Part shown: piece after piece, positions 19,772 to 29,023 of the stretch
Layout: every line of letters starts with the position of its first letter
Position numbering within the stretch: the first letter of the stretch is position 1
Assembly (NCBI GenBank): GCA_024196135.1
Contig: JAMQCK010000258.1
Location: 1 to 33,420, forward strand
DNA length: 33,420 nt
Direction of reading: 5' to 3'
From: Pleurotus ostreatus/Saccharomyces cerevisiae fusant
Lineage: Eukaryota; Opisthokonta
The notes under the pieces: generated by a model
Told to the model about the DNA's origin: nothing
Seen by the model: only the letters and a program-made list of their open reading frames with translations
The model's database searches: none
Translations under genes and position numbers: made by a program

Positions 19772-22568
19772 ATGCCGATCGCGATGGAACGACGAGTAGA
19801 ACGATGCTCGCTGCAGGAGTTCAAGGAGACATATATGCGGCGGTCTGGGTGGCAGTGTCCCAGTCAGCTCGACATGGGTATCATCGAGTCGCGCCTCATG
19901 ATGCAGGGCGTGCTCATCGAGGATGGCTGGGCTGCACTCGCAAGCAGGGGAGAGCGCAATGCGAAAGACATCTGGATGGGCATGGAGGACACCCTCCAGG
20001 CGATCGTCTTTGCTGCGGAGGACAAGGTCCCTGAGCTCTTTGGACCCGAAAAGCGGATGGCCAACTTCGAGTGCCGATACAATGGCGAGGCATACTTTGA
20101 AGCAGGGGATCCGCCACGGGTATCCATCGACGGATTCACGATCTTAAGCAAGTCCGGTCCGCGGGGGACGCAGCCTGGTAGTGCGACGGACAAGCGAGTT
20201 TATGGCTTGAGCGACCGCCTCCGTGGGCGCGTGTACGCTGCTGATCTTGGGATCACGATGCATTGGGATCCCAACATGGATGAACGCACGCGAATGCAGG
20301 TGAGTGGCGTGCCACTGTCGCAGGGGCCGCGATACTGATAATTGACTCAGAACTATCACAGTACGGTGGCAGCCGCAAGCTTCATTCTTTATAACGACCG
20401 TAGGCGGGCTTTCCACATTTCGATCACCATTGAGAATACCGGCGCGCGACTGTGGTTTCACTCCCGCTCGCACACGATCTGCAGTACCTCGTTCGATATC
20501 AACTCGGTGCGTTCTGGGTCATCGGACCGCGTCCAGCATACTAACCCCACCTTCAGTCGTACACCGACTTCATCCACTTCGTCCTCTTTGCCGCGTACGC
20601 TGAGCCGAAGCAGATCGGCTTCGACCCGTCTGTCACTCGTGTCGTGGATGCCGATGGCTGCCCTCAGTATCAGTTCCGCATTCAACACACTGGCGAGGAC
20701 ACCCAGCACACGTACCAGACCATCGGTGTCCTCCACGAAGCCGCAGCCACCGCGCAGCTCCACCATCGCTCGATGGCCGTTTATCTTGTGCGCCGTGCCG
20801 TCGAGGGCGACGGCCTGTCCATAGTCTCGGACGTCACCGCTAGTCGCGTGCTTCGCGACTTCTTCCAGCGCTTCGACCAGCCCAATGAGCTGGCTGCGCG
20901 GAATCACATCCTCGCGAAGATGAAGCAAAAGGCGCGTGACGCGACGGAGGTTGCGATCTGCGAGAGCTTCTTCGTGTCGGTACTGGCCGATGGCGATGTG
21001 GCCTTCGATCTGTGCTGGTGCTCGCCCTATCCTGACCGACAGTTGGATATTGTCCCGCGGAACAGGAGGCGGACGCTGTGCGGCGAGGTGTGCCAGGATC
21101 TGTACTGCGTCAAAAGCCCGAGGCTATATTTCTTCGCTATGGGGGAGGCTTCGAAGAGTGCGTTGCTTGTCGGTACCGAGCAGCATGTCGCTGATCTGAA
21201 TCTGCAGTATTGGCATTCATGCTACGTGCGGAGACTGTCCACAGGGATATCAGTCCTGGTAACTTTCTCCTTCATGCACGCCCTGGACGACTTGCCCTAC
21301 CTACAAGCGAGAATCTGTCGGAGTGCTACTCGGTCAAGATCACGGACTTCGAGTACTCGAAGGACTACAGCGATATCACGCCAAATGATTTGCGTACTGT
21401 AAGTTTGCCTCGTCGTGCACCTCATGTCCATAAGCTTACGTTCGCCTAGGGAACCGACTTCTACATGGCGGTCGAGGTTCAAGCAGGAAGCCATCTCTTC
21501 TATGACGATGATGATCCAGACACCCTCCTCGCAGCCAACCACTTCTCGTACAACTTCTACCACGATGGCGAGTCCCTGCTTTGGATGGCCCTTGACTTCG
21601 CCCTGGGGCAAGTCTCGGCAAAGGTCCTCAGTGACACCGACCCGGAGACGATGCCGAAGTGGCTATGGTGGCAGGCGCAGTATCGGAACCTCATCTTCGT
21701 CAACGAGCGCGGCTCGCAGGAGCGCGAGGACCTCATGATGGGCAGCCGGCTCGAGCTCGCGCGCGTCGAGATGGTAATCAAGCGCGCTTATGGTCCCGGG
21801 ACCTCGATGCTCAAGCTCATCGACCTCATCCTGGCCATGGGCGACGCGCATCGGGCGGTGCAGATGGAAGAGGAGGACCCTGACGCAGTCGCCAACCCGG
21901 ACTCGGTCGACATACCGTTCAAGCAGCTGTCGGCGGAGAACTTCGACGGGGCGATATACTGCGAGATGCAGGACATGTTCTTGCAGATCAGCGAGAGCTT
22001 CTCGGGTGGAGACGATGAGGTGGTGCCGTTGACCTCGTTGTTGGACCGGATGGACAGGCCTGCCGATCCGTATCGGATGTGGGAGGAACTGGATGTGGCG
22101 CTGCCTGAGGAGGATGCGGACGACGATGACGATCTCGAGTCGCTGCACGATGTGGTCTCGGACGCGGGCTCAGAAGAACTCACGGAGGGCACCTTGTTGC
22201 GGATCATCGTGCAAGACGCCAGCGACAGCGAAAACAGCGACGACGAGCTAGTTGGCACTGACGAGCCCCCCTCCCCACCTGCGGCGACGCCGGATACGGA
22301 CAGCTCGACGGGCGCTAGTCCCCAGATGTTGGATACGGCGTCGTTGGTCGTTGATATGCACCGCCGACTTGCCGTACTGACGGTAGCGGACCAACGGCGG
22401 GAAAACACGCCGTCGCCTCTCGGGAGCAAGCGCTCTCCTTCGACGCTGGCATTGCGAGCAGAGGAGGTACATGATGACAAGGAGAACCAGCCCGCGTCCC
22501 CATCGAGCATCGAGGCCTTGCCTCCGAGGAGGCGCACAAAAAGCGGCTCGCGTCCTCCTCGACGCTGA
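19772..22568 (+). CDS. FunK1-type fungal protein kinase
   Basis: FunK1 kinases form an expanded family in Agaricomycetes, generally of unknown substrate. Five exons (19772-20299, 20351-20506, 20557-21157, 21208-21398, 21450-22568) give 864 residues. A long N-terminal domain precedes the kinase core. The catalytic loop is HRDISPGNFLLH (HRD 440-442). The metal-binding motif is DFE (475-477) in KITDFEYSKDYSD, instead of DFG. GTDFYMAVEV (from 493) is the P+1-like segment of the family. The C-terminal 250 residues are acidic and then Ser/Pro/Arg-rich. The 50-nt intron 21158-21207 (GTGCGT...CTGCAG) is essential: reading through it puts HRD out of frame. The start could lie further upstream, because an intron appears to end just before 19772. 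No clear glycine-rich loop could be placed, so the exact N-lobe is uncertain. Confidence 0.9.
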
Positions 22569-22769
22569 GGTCGACCATGTCGCAAAACGCAGCTTACCCT
22601 GTACATAGCTTATTGGACGAGTTGTACCATTATTGCTTCGATATTTGGAGTCACTAAACAGAAGTATTTGATTCAAAGAACATCCTTGTACATTTCCATG
22701 ATGCACGCTTCATATTCGCAGCCTGAGGCGCTGCCTTACATGGCCCATATGACGTCGTTTCTAAGCACC
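22569..22769. other. short convergent intergenic region
   Basis: 201 bp between the stops of the kinase (plus) and the NmrA-like gene (minus). AT-richer, no gene; presumed overlapping 3' ends. Confidence 0.4.
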
Positions 22770-23921
22770 CTAGTACTTACCCGACTCCGCATACGGCACA
22801 TACGGCGCCTTGTAAAACGCCTCCGCAAAGTCCTTGTACGTCTGCGTCTTCACATCGGGGTACAGCTCCTTGAACAGCAGCGCGCCGGACGCCTTGGCCT
22901 TCGCAGGCGTGTTGTCGCCGCGGATGTACAGCGAGTTCGCGTACTCGACTGAGCTGAGGACGACGCTGTAGGGCGCGTCGGGAGGGGTGGCGGCGCGGAC
23001 GCCGGCGAGCTGCTGGAGGAAGATTTCTGAGGGGATCTGGGTGGTTCGATGTGTGAGGCCTTCATCGTATCCTTCACAGAAACAAGCCAGAAATACGCAC
23101 CACCTTCTTGAGCTTCAAAATCTCCTCCCCAAACGTCTTCTCTGCAATCTTCCACGCCTCGTCCAGCGTCGCCTCGTCCTCCCAAATGAACACGCGCTCG
23201 TTGAGCGTGCGCTCGTCCTGCAGCACGCGCGCGACGTAGGTGCCGATATTATGCAAGTCCGTGAGGGCGACGGGCGCGTCACCCTTCCCAGGGTACTGGC
23301 GCGTGATATCGGGCACGGTGCCGGTGAGGCTGGGCGGGAAGGGGATGAAGAGCTGCTTCCACCAGCCGACCTCGATGAAGGTGTAGGGGACGCCGGAGGC
23401 CTTGATGTAGTCGCGGATGGCGAGCTTCTGTGGGGGTAAGGTCTTTGAGTAAATTATTGGCACAAAAATGATAGGCGGGACCGCACTAACCCTGTCGTGC
23501 AGCCTTAGCTCGCCCTTGGGTGCCTCGGTGCCAAAGTCGTCCGGCACGAAGCGCTTGACGCCAACGGCCTTCGCGGCGTCGACGATCTTGGTCTGCGCCT
23601 CCAGAAGCGGCGGCGGCACGGTCGAGATGACGATGTCGGCGCCCTTGAGGATTTCCTGAAGGCGCTCCTGCGACACGTTCTCGAGGTCTGCCTTGACGAG
23701 GGTGGCGCCCCAGCCGGCGACCTTGACTGCGGTGGCCTTGGTGGGGTCGCGGACGACGGCGGAGACGCGCTGAAGGGTGCGTGAGCGGTGGTACGAGGAG
23801 AGATGAGGGTACGGGGAAGGGAACTTACGAAGGCACCGCTGTTCAAGAGCCCCTGGACGATGGACTGGCCGGTCTCTCCGGTGGCACCGAAGACGACGAC
23901 GAGAGGCTTGGTCTGGGACAT
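22770..23921 (-). CDS. NmrA-like / isoflavone-reductase-like NAD(P)-binding protein
   Basis: Family members bind NAD(P)H in a Rossmann fold; some reduce phenylpropanoid-type ethers or lactones, others sense redox state. Four exons (23921-23829, 23769-23491, 23427-23101, 23036-22770) give 321 residues, normal for the group. The N-terminus MSQTKPLVVVFGATGETGQS has the dinucleotide motif GATGETG (G12, G15, G18). RVSAVVRDP follows at the end of the second strand, where the cofactor phosphate is usually contacted. ADIVISTVPPPLLEAQ, KRFVPDDFGTEAPKG and GVPYTFIEVGWW fit isoflavone-reductase-like proteins. No signal peptide, so probably cytosolic. An in-frame ATG at 23996 exists, but its extension is not family-like. 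A TATA box 86 bp upstream supports the start at 23921. The substrate cannot be told. Confidence 0.92.
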
Positions 23922-24006
23922 GTTGGTCGAAGAGAGAGGTGTTGAGAGAAGCTTGAGAGAGCTAGGGCAGGGGGTGTTGCTGCAGAAAGCCATCATCGCA
24001 GGCGTC

Positions 24007-24014
24007 CTTTTATA
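24007..24014 (-). promoter_or_regulatory. TATA box of the NmrA-like gene
   Basis: Reads TATAAAAG on the minus strand, 86 bp upstream of the ATG at 23921. It lies in the region where the longer N-terminal frame would run, which argues for the shorter start. Confidence 0.6.
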
Positions 24015-24815
24015 CTGCTAGGGGTTGCGGTTTCTCGACCCTCGGTGGTTCCGACGTCGGGCATGAAGACATTTCTCGATGAGAGGTCCACGGACTGGGT
24101 AACCGAGACCGGTCCCAGTTTACCAAGCTGTAGGTATGCTTGCATTCGCCGTAGAGGTCGGGTTATGGAATCACCGAAGAGCTTGAGTTGAGCGTCCTGG
24201 TCTGCAGAGGTGCAAGGTCGACGAGGGTGTAGCCGAGATTTTGGCTTCACAGAGAGCCTCCAGGAAATTTTGAGAAAGCCGCAAAGTGAACTGTCACGAT
24301 GAAAGATGAATAACTGCGGTTGAAGGGTCGCCAGAGCTTTATTGTCCACGGTGGTTTTGCTGGATAGGAAGACTACTCTGGACGAGTGTTACTGCAGACT
24401 GTGACCATAAACTGCTATGTGAGGCTGGCCTAAGCGCAGGTCGGGGTGCATGTCAGCCAGACCACATCCGCGCTTCCGGCTCTGCATGAATTGAACGCGT
24501 AAAACGAGGTGACAGATCAGTCGGTTAGGCATTACCAGTCCTAAGTGTAGCTCAGTTTACCGTCTTGGGCGTCACCACAATGACCTCGTTGGCGCTGACG
24601 AGCTCGAGAGAGGGCTATACGTGATATTGCGCATGAGGGGAAGGTGGGAGACAAAGAACAAGACCTGCCTTTTCGAGCGGTGATCGACGCCACAAAGACC
24701 ACGGTCCTTGTCCTCTCACCTCATCAAACGCGCAAGCGCGGCGCGCCAATTCCGCTCTCCCTCCCCGCCCTTCCCCAATCCTCCCCCGTACTCTGCTCTT
24801 GACTGCAGCTTATCA

Positions 24816-24821
24816 CACGTG
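24816..24821. promoter_or_regulatory. CACGTG E-box upstream of RPB3
   Basis: CACGTG about 50 bp before the RPB3 start codon. This is the known core for bHLH factors such as Cbf1-like proteins; a role at this promoter is inferred from closeness only. Confidence 0.3.
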
Positions 24822-24871
24822 CCGATCTTCACATACGAACATTCAGCCAGCCGCGCGCTTTTGGAACGACA

Positions 24872-26292
24872 ATGCAGACCGACGAACTTCCCCCCAATGT
24901 CATCATCCGCGCACTCGAAAAGGACCGCGTAGATTTCGTACTGGAGAATGTTGACCTCTCGTGCGTGGCGCTTTTCGTATATTGCCGGCTCTGTGCTCAC
25001 GTACTCGCAGATTTGCCAACTCGTTCCGCCGAGTAATGATGGCCGACATTCCTACCGTCGGTGCGCTTCTCCCCATCGTATAGTCATGACTGTAGACCCA
25101 TGCTTCTCAGCCATCGACCTTGTTGAATTTGAGACGAACACAACTGTCCTACCCGATGAGTTCATCGCCCATCGACTCGGCATGGTGCCTCTCATAAGCG
25201 ATAACTGCGAGGAGGGAATGCGTTATACAAGAGTGCGTCATACGCCCTACCCTCCTCAGACTGTCATCGACGCCTCACGTATCGTAGGACTGTACCTGCT
25301 TGTCATGGTGTCAATACTGCGCGATCGAGCTGGTATTGGACGTCAAGTGCACCGAAGACAACATGTCCATGGACGTCACGAGCAAGCATCTCGATGTGCA
25401 AAATGTACAACCCGGTCAACCATCAGGAGCTGAGGGCGACGAGATGGCGAGCCGACCCCCACAGTTCGGCTGGCCCGTGACCTATCGCGAACCGGACGCC
25501 GAACCCATCCTCATCGCCCGAATTCGCAAAGGTCAGGCCCTGAAGGTGCGATGCATAGCCAAGAAGGTGCGTCCCTCGGTTTATGATCGCTGTCACCGAG
25601 CTCATCAACTGCGACTGTAGGGTATAGCAAAAGAGCACTCCAAGTGGTCCCCCTGCTCGGCGGTGGGCTTTGAGTACGACCCGTACAACAAGTTGCGGCA
25701 TACGACGTACTGGTACGAGAAGAGCATCGAGGAGGAGTGGATACCAAACCCGGCGAACACGGAGCTGGAGACGAAGCCGCAGCCGGACGACGTCTTTGAC
25801 TACAACGCAAAGCCGACCAGGTTCTACGTCGACGTCGAAACCGATGGCAGCTTGGGTCCGAAGGAAGTCGTGATGAGGGTGAGTCGCACCAGCAGTACGG
25901 TACTACCAACCCACATCCTCATCAATCTCCTACCTCCACAGGGGCTGACCGAATTGACGAACAAACTGGCAACAGTCGTGCTCAACTTGAAGGAGAAGGA
26001 CAATGACGAGGAGGGCGGCGGAGGCGTGCAGGGCTTCCAGTCGTCCGCGGTAGGAGCGGCGGGCGGCGCAGCTGGTGGTGGATGGGGAGGTTCGGCCGGC
26101 GGCGGTGGCGGCTGGGGGCAGTCGAGCCCTGCGCGCGGTGCTACCAGTGCCTGGGGCGGGAGCAGTAGCCCAGCCCGACAAGGCGGTGGCGGCGGATGGG
26201 GAGGAGGCTCCGGAAGCCCCAGTCGAGGGTGGGGGAGCAGCGGCAGTGGCTGGGGCAGCCCCTCCCAGCAGTCGAACGGATGGAACGTGTAA
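24872..26292 (+). CDS. RPB3: RNA polymerase II subunit RPB3 with a Gly/Trp-rich C-terminal tail
   Basis: RPB3 is the alpha-like subunit that pairs with RPB11 to nucleate RNA polymerase II assembly. Six exons (24872-24960, 25011-25060, 25111-25232, 25288-25566, 25621-25878, 25942-26292) give 382 residues. The N-terminus has [40 protein letters not shown] and [10 protein letters not shown] follow. The zinc loop [10 protein letters not shown] places C89, C91, C95 and C98 at the family spacing. [18 protein letters not shown] and [17 protein letters not shown] complete the core. After residue 290 the protein continues for about 92 residues rich in Gly, Ser and Trp (seven Trp, mostly as GWG or AWG, and three SPAR/SPSR motifs). 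This tail is absent from the yeast and animal proteins as I know them. The frame through it is open and uses the same codon style. Confidence 0.96.
26014..26289 (+). repeat. low-complexity GGC/TGG-rich coding stretch (RPB3 tail)
   Basis: 276 bp encoding about 92 residues dominated by Gly, with Trp at roughly regular spacing in GWG contexts and three SP(A/S)R motifs. Imperfect repeats such as ggcggtggcggctggggg recur. Replication slippage is a likely source of length variation. Confidence 0.7.
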
Positions 26293-26831
26293 TCTCGAGG
26301 TGCGATTCACCCGATGGGGATGTGATTGATAGGTTCCCGGTGTTCACGATTCCAGCTGTAGATCTATATCACTCTTGATGCGCGCGGCGGCCATTGGGCA
26401 CTTGATTCCGACTGGGCTGCCCACTTGTTTCCTTGTTTGTGACAGATCGCCCGCAGAGGCTTCGGGCGTCGAATGAGCAGCTACGAACGTTTGTGCCACG
26501 TTGTCCCATGCGCAGACGTCAGCGCCACAATCAGAGCGGGATCGAGCGTCGAAGGCGACCTCCTCCCACGCAGGTAAGGCTGCCCGCCCTCGCGCTCTCG
26601 ACTCTCCATCCCCTCCTCCCTCCCCACGGGCGCCGATCTCTCGAACAACTGCCGGAAAATGGGCCTTGGCACTGTCACGCGCGCGCGGCTTCATTTTCAG
26701 CGCATTATTCTCCCGCCCATGGTGCGCATAAGACACGGTCAAATTTGGCGCCCGGGCTGCGAGGGGCTGCTCCTTCCCGATCAATTTGTAGGCGGCTTGC
26801 CCCAGACCCGAGGCGCGTCGCGACGATAGCG

Positions 26832-26839
26832 TATATAAG
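26832..26839 (+). promoter_or_regulatory. TATA box of the seven-helix gene
   Basis: TATATAAG about 140 bp upstream of the ATG at 26976. Immediately followed by the tandem repeat, so transcription would be expected to start in or near the repeat. Confidence 0.6.
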
Positions 26840-26840
26840 G

Positions 26841-26881
26841 GCGCCGATGACCTGGAGGGCGCCGATGACCTGGAGGGCGCC
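26841..26881. repeat. 18-bp tandem repeat, 2.3 copies
   Basis: Unit gcgccgatgacctggagg is repeated exactly at 26841-26858 and 26859-26876, with a partial copy (gcgcc) after. It lies directly downstream of the TATA box, around the expected transcription start. Confidence 0.85.
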
Positions 26882-26975
26882 TTTTCACTGCCCTGCCTCG
26901 ATTCCGTGCGCACGAACGACCTCCCCCCTCCCCTGACCTGTACATAGCGCCCGCGCCCAGCGCGCGCCGGCCATC

Positions 26976-28450
26976 ATGGCGCCGCTGAGGGAAGTGGACT
27001 CGATCTTCATTAGCGCGTTCCTCTCGACGTTTTTCTATGGTGCGTGGACTTGAAGAGATGCAGAGGGGAAGGACTCACGAGTTGAATGGTTTGCAGGGGC
27101 GTACCTCGCAGTCGCGTACGAGTGCTCGCGCATGCTCTGGAGGCGGAGGAAACGGCACCGGCGAACGCACATATATCTCATTGGAACTCACGTCGCGCTA
27201 TTCATCTTCACAAGTATGGTACGTTGTATCCTTTGTACATCCTTGAATCCTACTGACATGTCCTCCCCTTCCCTCCTCTCGTCCAACTCGCCCATGTTCG
27301 ATTCCACCCCCTATCCCCTTCCCTCGCACGCAATAGCGCTGTATCATAGTCATGTATCGCACACTCTTCGCCCTGCGCTTCAACCAGAAGCCTGACGGAA
27401 CCATCGACCGCGGACCCATCAACGGTAAACTCGCGATGACATCCAATGCCTGCTGGGTGCTTTCCATCATCATCTCGGACGCCTTCATTGTGAGTAGTTG
27501 TAGCTCCCTTTATGAATTCCTCCAAACTCATGTTGGTGATCAGGTATACCGTGTATCCGTTGTCTGGCGAATGCGATGGCTAGCAATAATTGGGCCGTTT
27601 GTTGCTTGGCTAACGGACATTGGTGCGTCAAGCTTCCTATCCAAGTCAGGAGTGTATATTAACTCCTCCTCCAGCATTCGCCATCTACTTCATGACGGCG
27701 CTTACGAAGTACGGGTCAGTGGAGACGAGCAATATTTTCGCTGGCCCGTTGACCTCGTCCAATGTGATGTTCTGCGTCTGTACATTGGTGATCAACCTCA
27801 TGTCGACCCGTGAGCACTACATTCTCCAAATCTCGTCCTGTTCTGACACGCTGGCGTAGTGCTCATTGCCGGCCGCATATGGTGGGTACGCCGGTCAGTA
27901 CAGTACCTCAACGGCGACGCCCGCGACGCCGTCAACAGCCTGGTCACTGTCCTCCTCGAGTCCGCCGCATTCTACACCGCGGTCCTCATCATGCACATCG
28001 TCTTCCTCTCCATCAACTCCCTCCTCAACTTCATTTGCATCGACATCGAGACGCCGGTTATTGGGATCGTTGTAAGTAGCCCTCACTCGCCGCCCCCTTT
28101 TCTCCCTTCCTCCCCTCACTATCTCCTCCCCCTTCCTCCACTCACTCACTAACCCTTCCCAGTTCTCCTTCATCATCATCCGCGTCTCCGAGGGCACCGC
28201 GCACGGAAACACCAGCGACGGCGAGCCCACCAGCGCAGGAACGTCCGGCCCCCGCAGCGGCACCCGCACGCGCTGGACCTCCGGCAACCGCAACCACGAC
28301 ATCGACACGACCGGCACGATCGACATCGACACGACCGGCACGATCGACGTCGCCATCCGGCTCGAGACTGTTACGCACCGCGATGGGGAGGAGTTTGTTG
28401 AGGACTCGCATTCGACGGGGAAGGGCAAGCAGGGGACGGATTCGTGGTGA
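26976..28450 (+). CDS. Seven-helix membrane protein of fungal type
   Basis: Seven exons (26976-27039, 27097-27218, 27337-27489, 27544-27622, 27675-27809, 27860-28071, 28163-28450) give 350 residues. Seven hydrophobic segments can be placed: around SIFISAFLSTFFYGAYLAV; YLIGTHVALFIFTSM; NACWVLSIIISDAFIVYRV; WLAIIGPFVAWLTDIAFAI; NVMFCVCTLVINLMSTLLIA; SLVTVLLESAAFYTAVLIMH; and PVIGIVFSFIIIRV. The VYRVSVVWRMRW segment after helix 3 is a usual mark of a large Agaricomycete family of unstudied seven-helix proteins, recalled not searched. The polar C-terminal tail holds a duplicated DIDTTGTI and is presumably cytoplasmic. Receptor-like topology is suggestive, but no ligand or G-protein coupling can be inferred. 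The 118-nt intron 2 is longer than its neighbours. Confidence 0.85.
28297..28344 (+). repeat. 24-bp tandem repeat inside the seven-helix gene
   Basis: Two exact copies of a 24-bp unit (28297-28320, 28321-28344) in the last exon, encoding DIDTTGTI twice, followed by a partial copy (DV). The unit is a multiple of three, so copy-number change would keep the frame. Confidence 0.85.
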
Positions 28451-29023
28451 CATTAGGGACTTAAGTCGGGCTTGGGCTGCGACTGCGACTCATCTGGGCT
28501 TTGACTCGTCCGGGATTTAACTGACATGCGCGTTGTACTACTTCACTCAGGCGTCGCAGGACGTCGGGCACAGGGGCTATTGGGATTTTTGTTGTCGCAT
28601 CTACATTCAGTACGTTATTGGGCTAACCCTTTGCACGACCTAGCGCTCCTTGTAGTATACATTCGTTGGCACATACAACACTGTGAAATCTGCATTGGTG
28701 TCCATAGTTTGTATACCCAGCAGCTTGCGCTTTCACGATTGATACGGGCGGTGGCTTCCACGACAGAATAGAGATGTGGGTGAAAATAATGGACCATCGG
28801 CGTTATGCCCAAAACTGGCAATCCTCGCCTCGCCGGCTACGGTGTTCACACGCCACAGTCTCCAAGTACAAGCAAAAGCTCAGCATAGTCAGATAGTATA
28901 CAAGTCTAGAGTGTACAGATGAGTAGTGCTGTTGCGTAGTGATATAGATAATTGTTCAGATAGACGCCCACGCCCGCGCCTGCACAGGTCTCTCCTCGTC
29001 TCGACCCCACTCGCTCGCCACCA
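28451..29023. other. convergent intergenic region
   Basis: 573 bp between the stops of the seven-helix gene (plus) and the PL14 gene (minus). AT-richer, no gene seen. Confidence 0.4.

Larger units (their letters stand above)
23922..24871. other. divergent intergenic region, NmrA-like / RPB3
   Basis: 950 bp with the TATA box of the NmrA-like gene (24007-24014) and, 50 bp before RPB3, a CACGTG site (24816-24821). No gene is recognised; the open frames 23993-24349 (minus) and 24708-24932 (plus) show no domain. Confidence 0.4.
26293..26975. other. intergenic region with promoter of the seven-helix gene
   Basis: 683 bp between RPB3 and the seven-helix gene, same strand. It contains a TATA box (26832-26839) and an 18-bp tandem repeat just downstream of it. 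No gene is recognised. Confidence 0.45.

Noticed and set aside
21150..21260. Frameshift in the kinase gene just before HRD
   Set aside because: A consensus 50-nt intron (GTGCGT to CTGCAG) restores the frame, so it is not a pseudogene.
23922..23996. N-terminal extension of the NmrA-like protein from an ATG at 23996
   Set aside because: The family normally starts a few residues before the Rossmann strand, and a TATA box at 24007-24014 is too close for that start.
26501..26936. Open frames of 76-189 codons between RPB3 and the seven-helix gene
   Set aside because: They are Arg/Ser/Pro-rich shadows on both strands of a GC-rich promoter region, with no motif.
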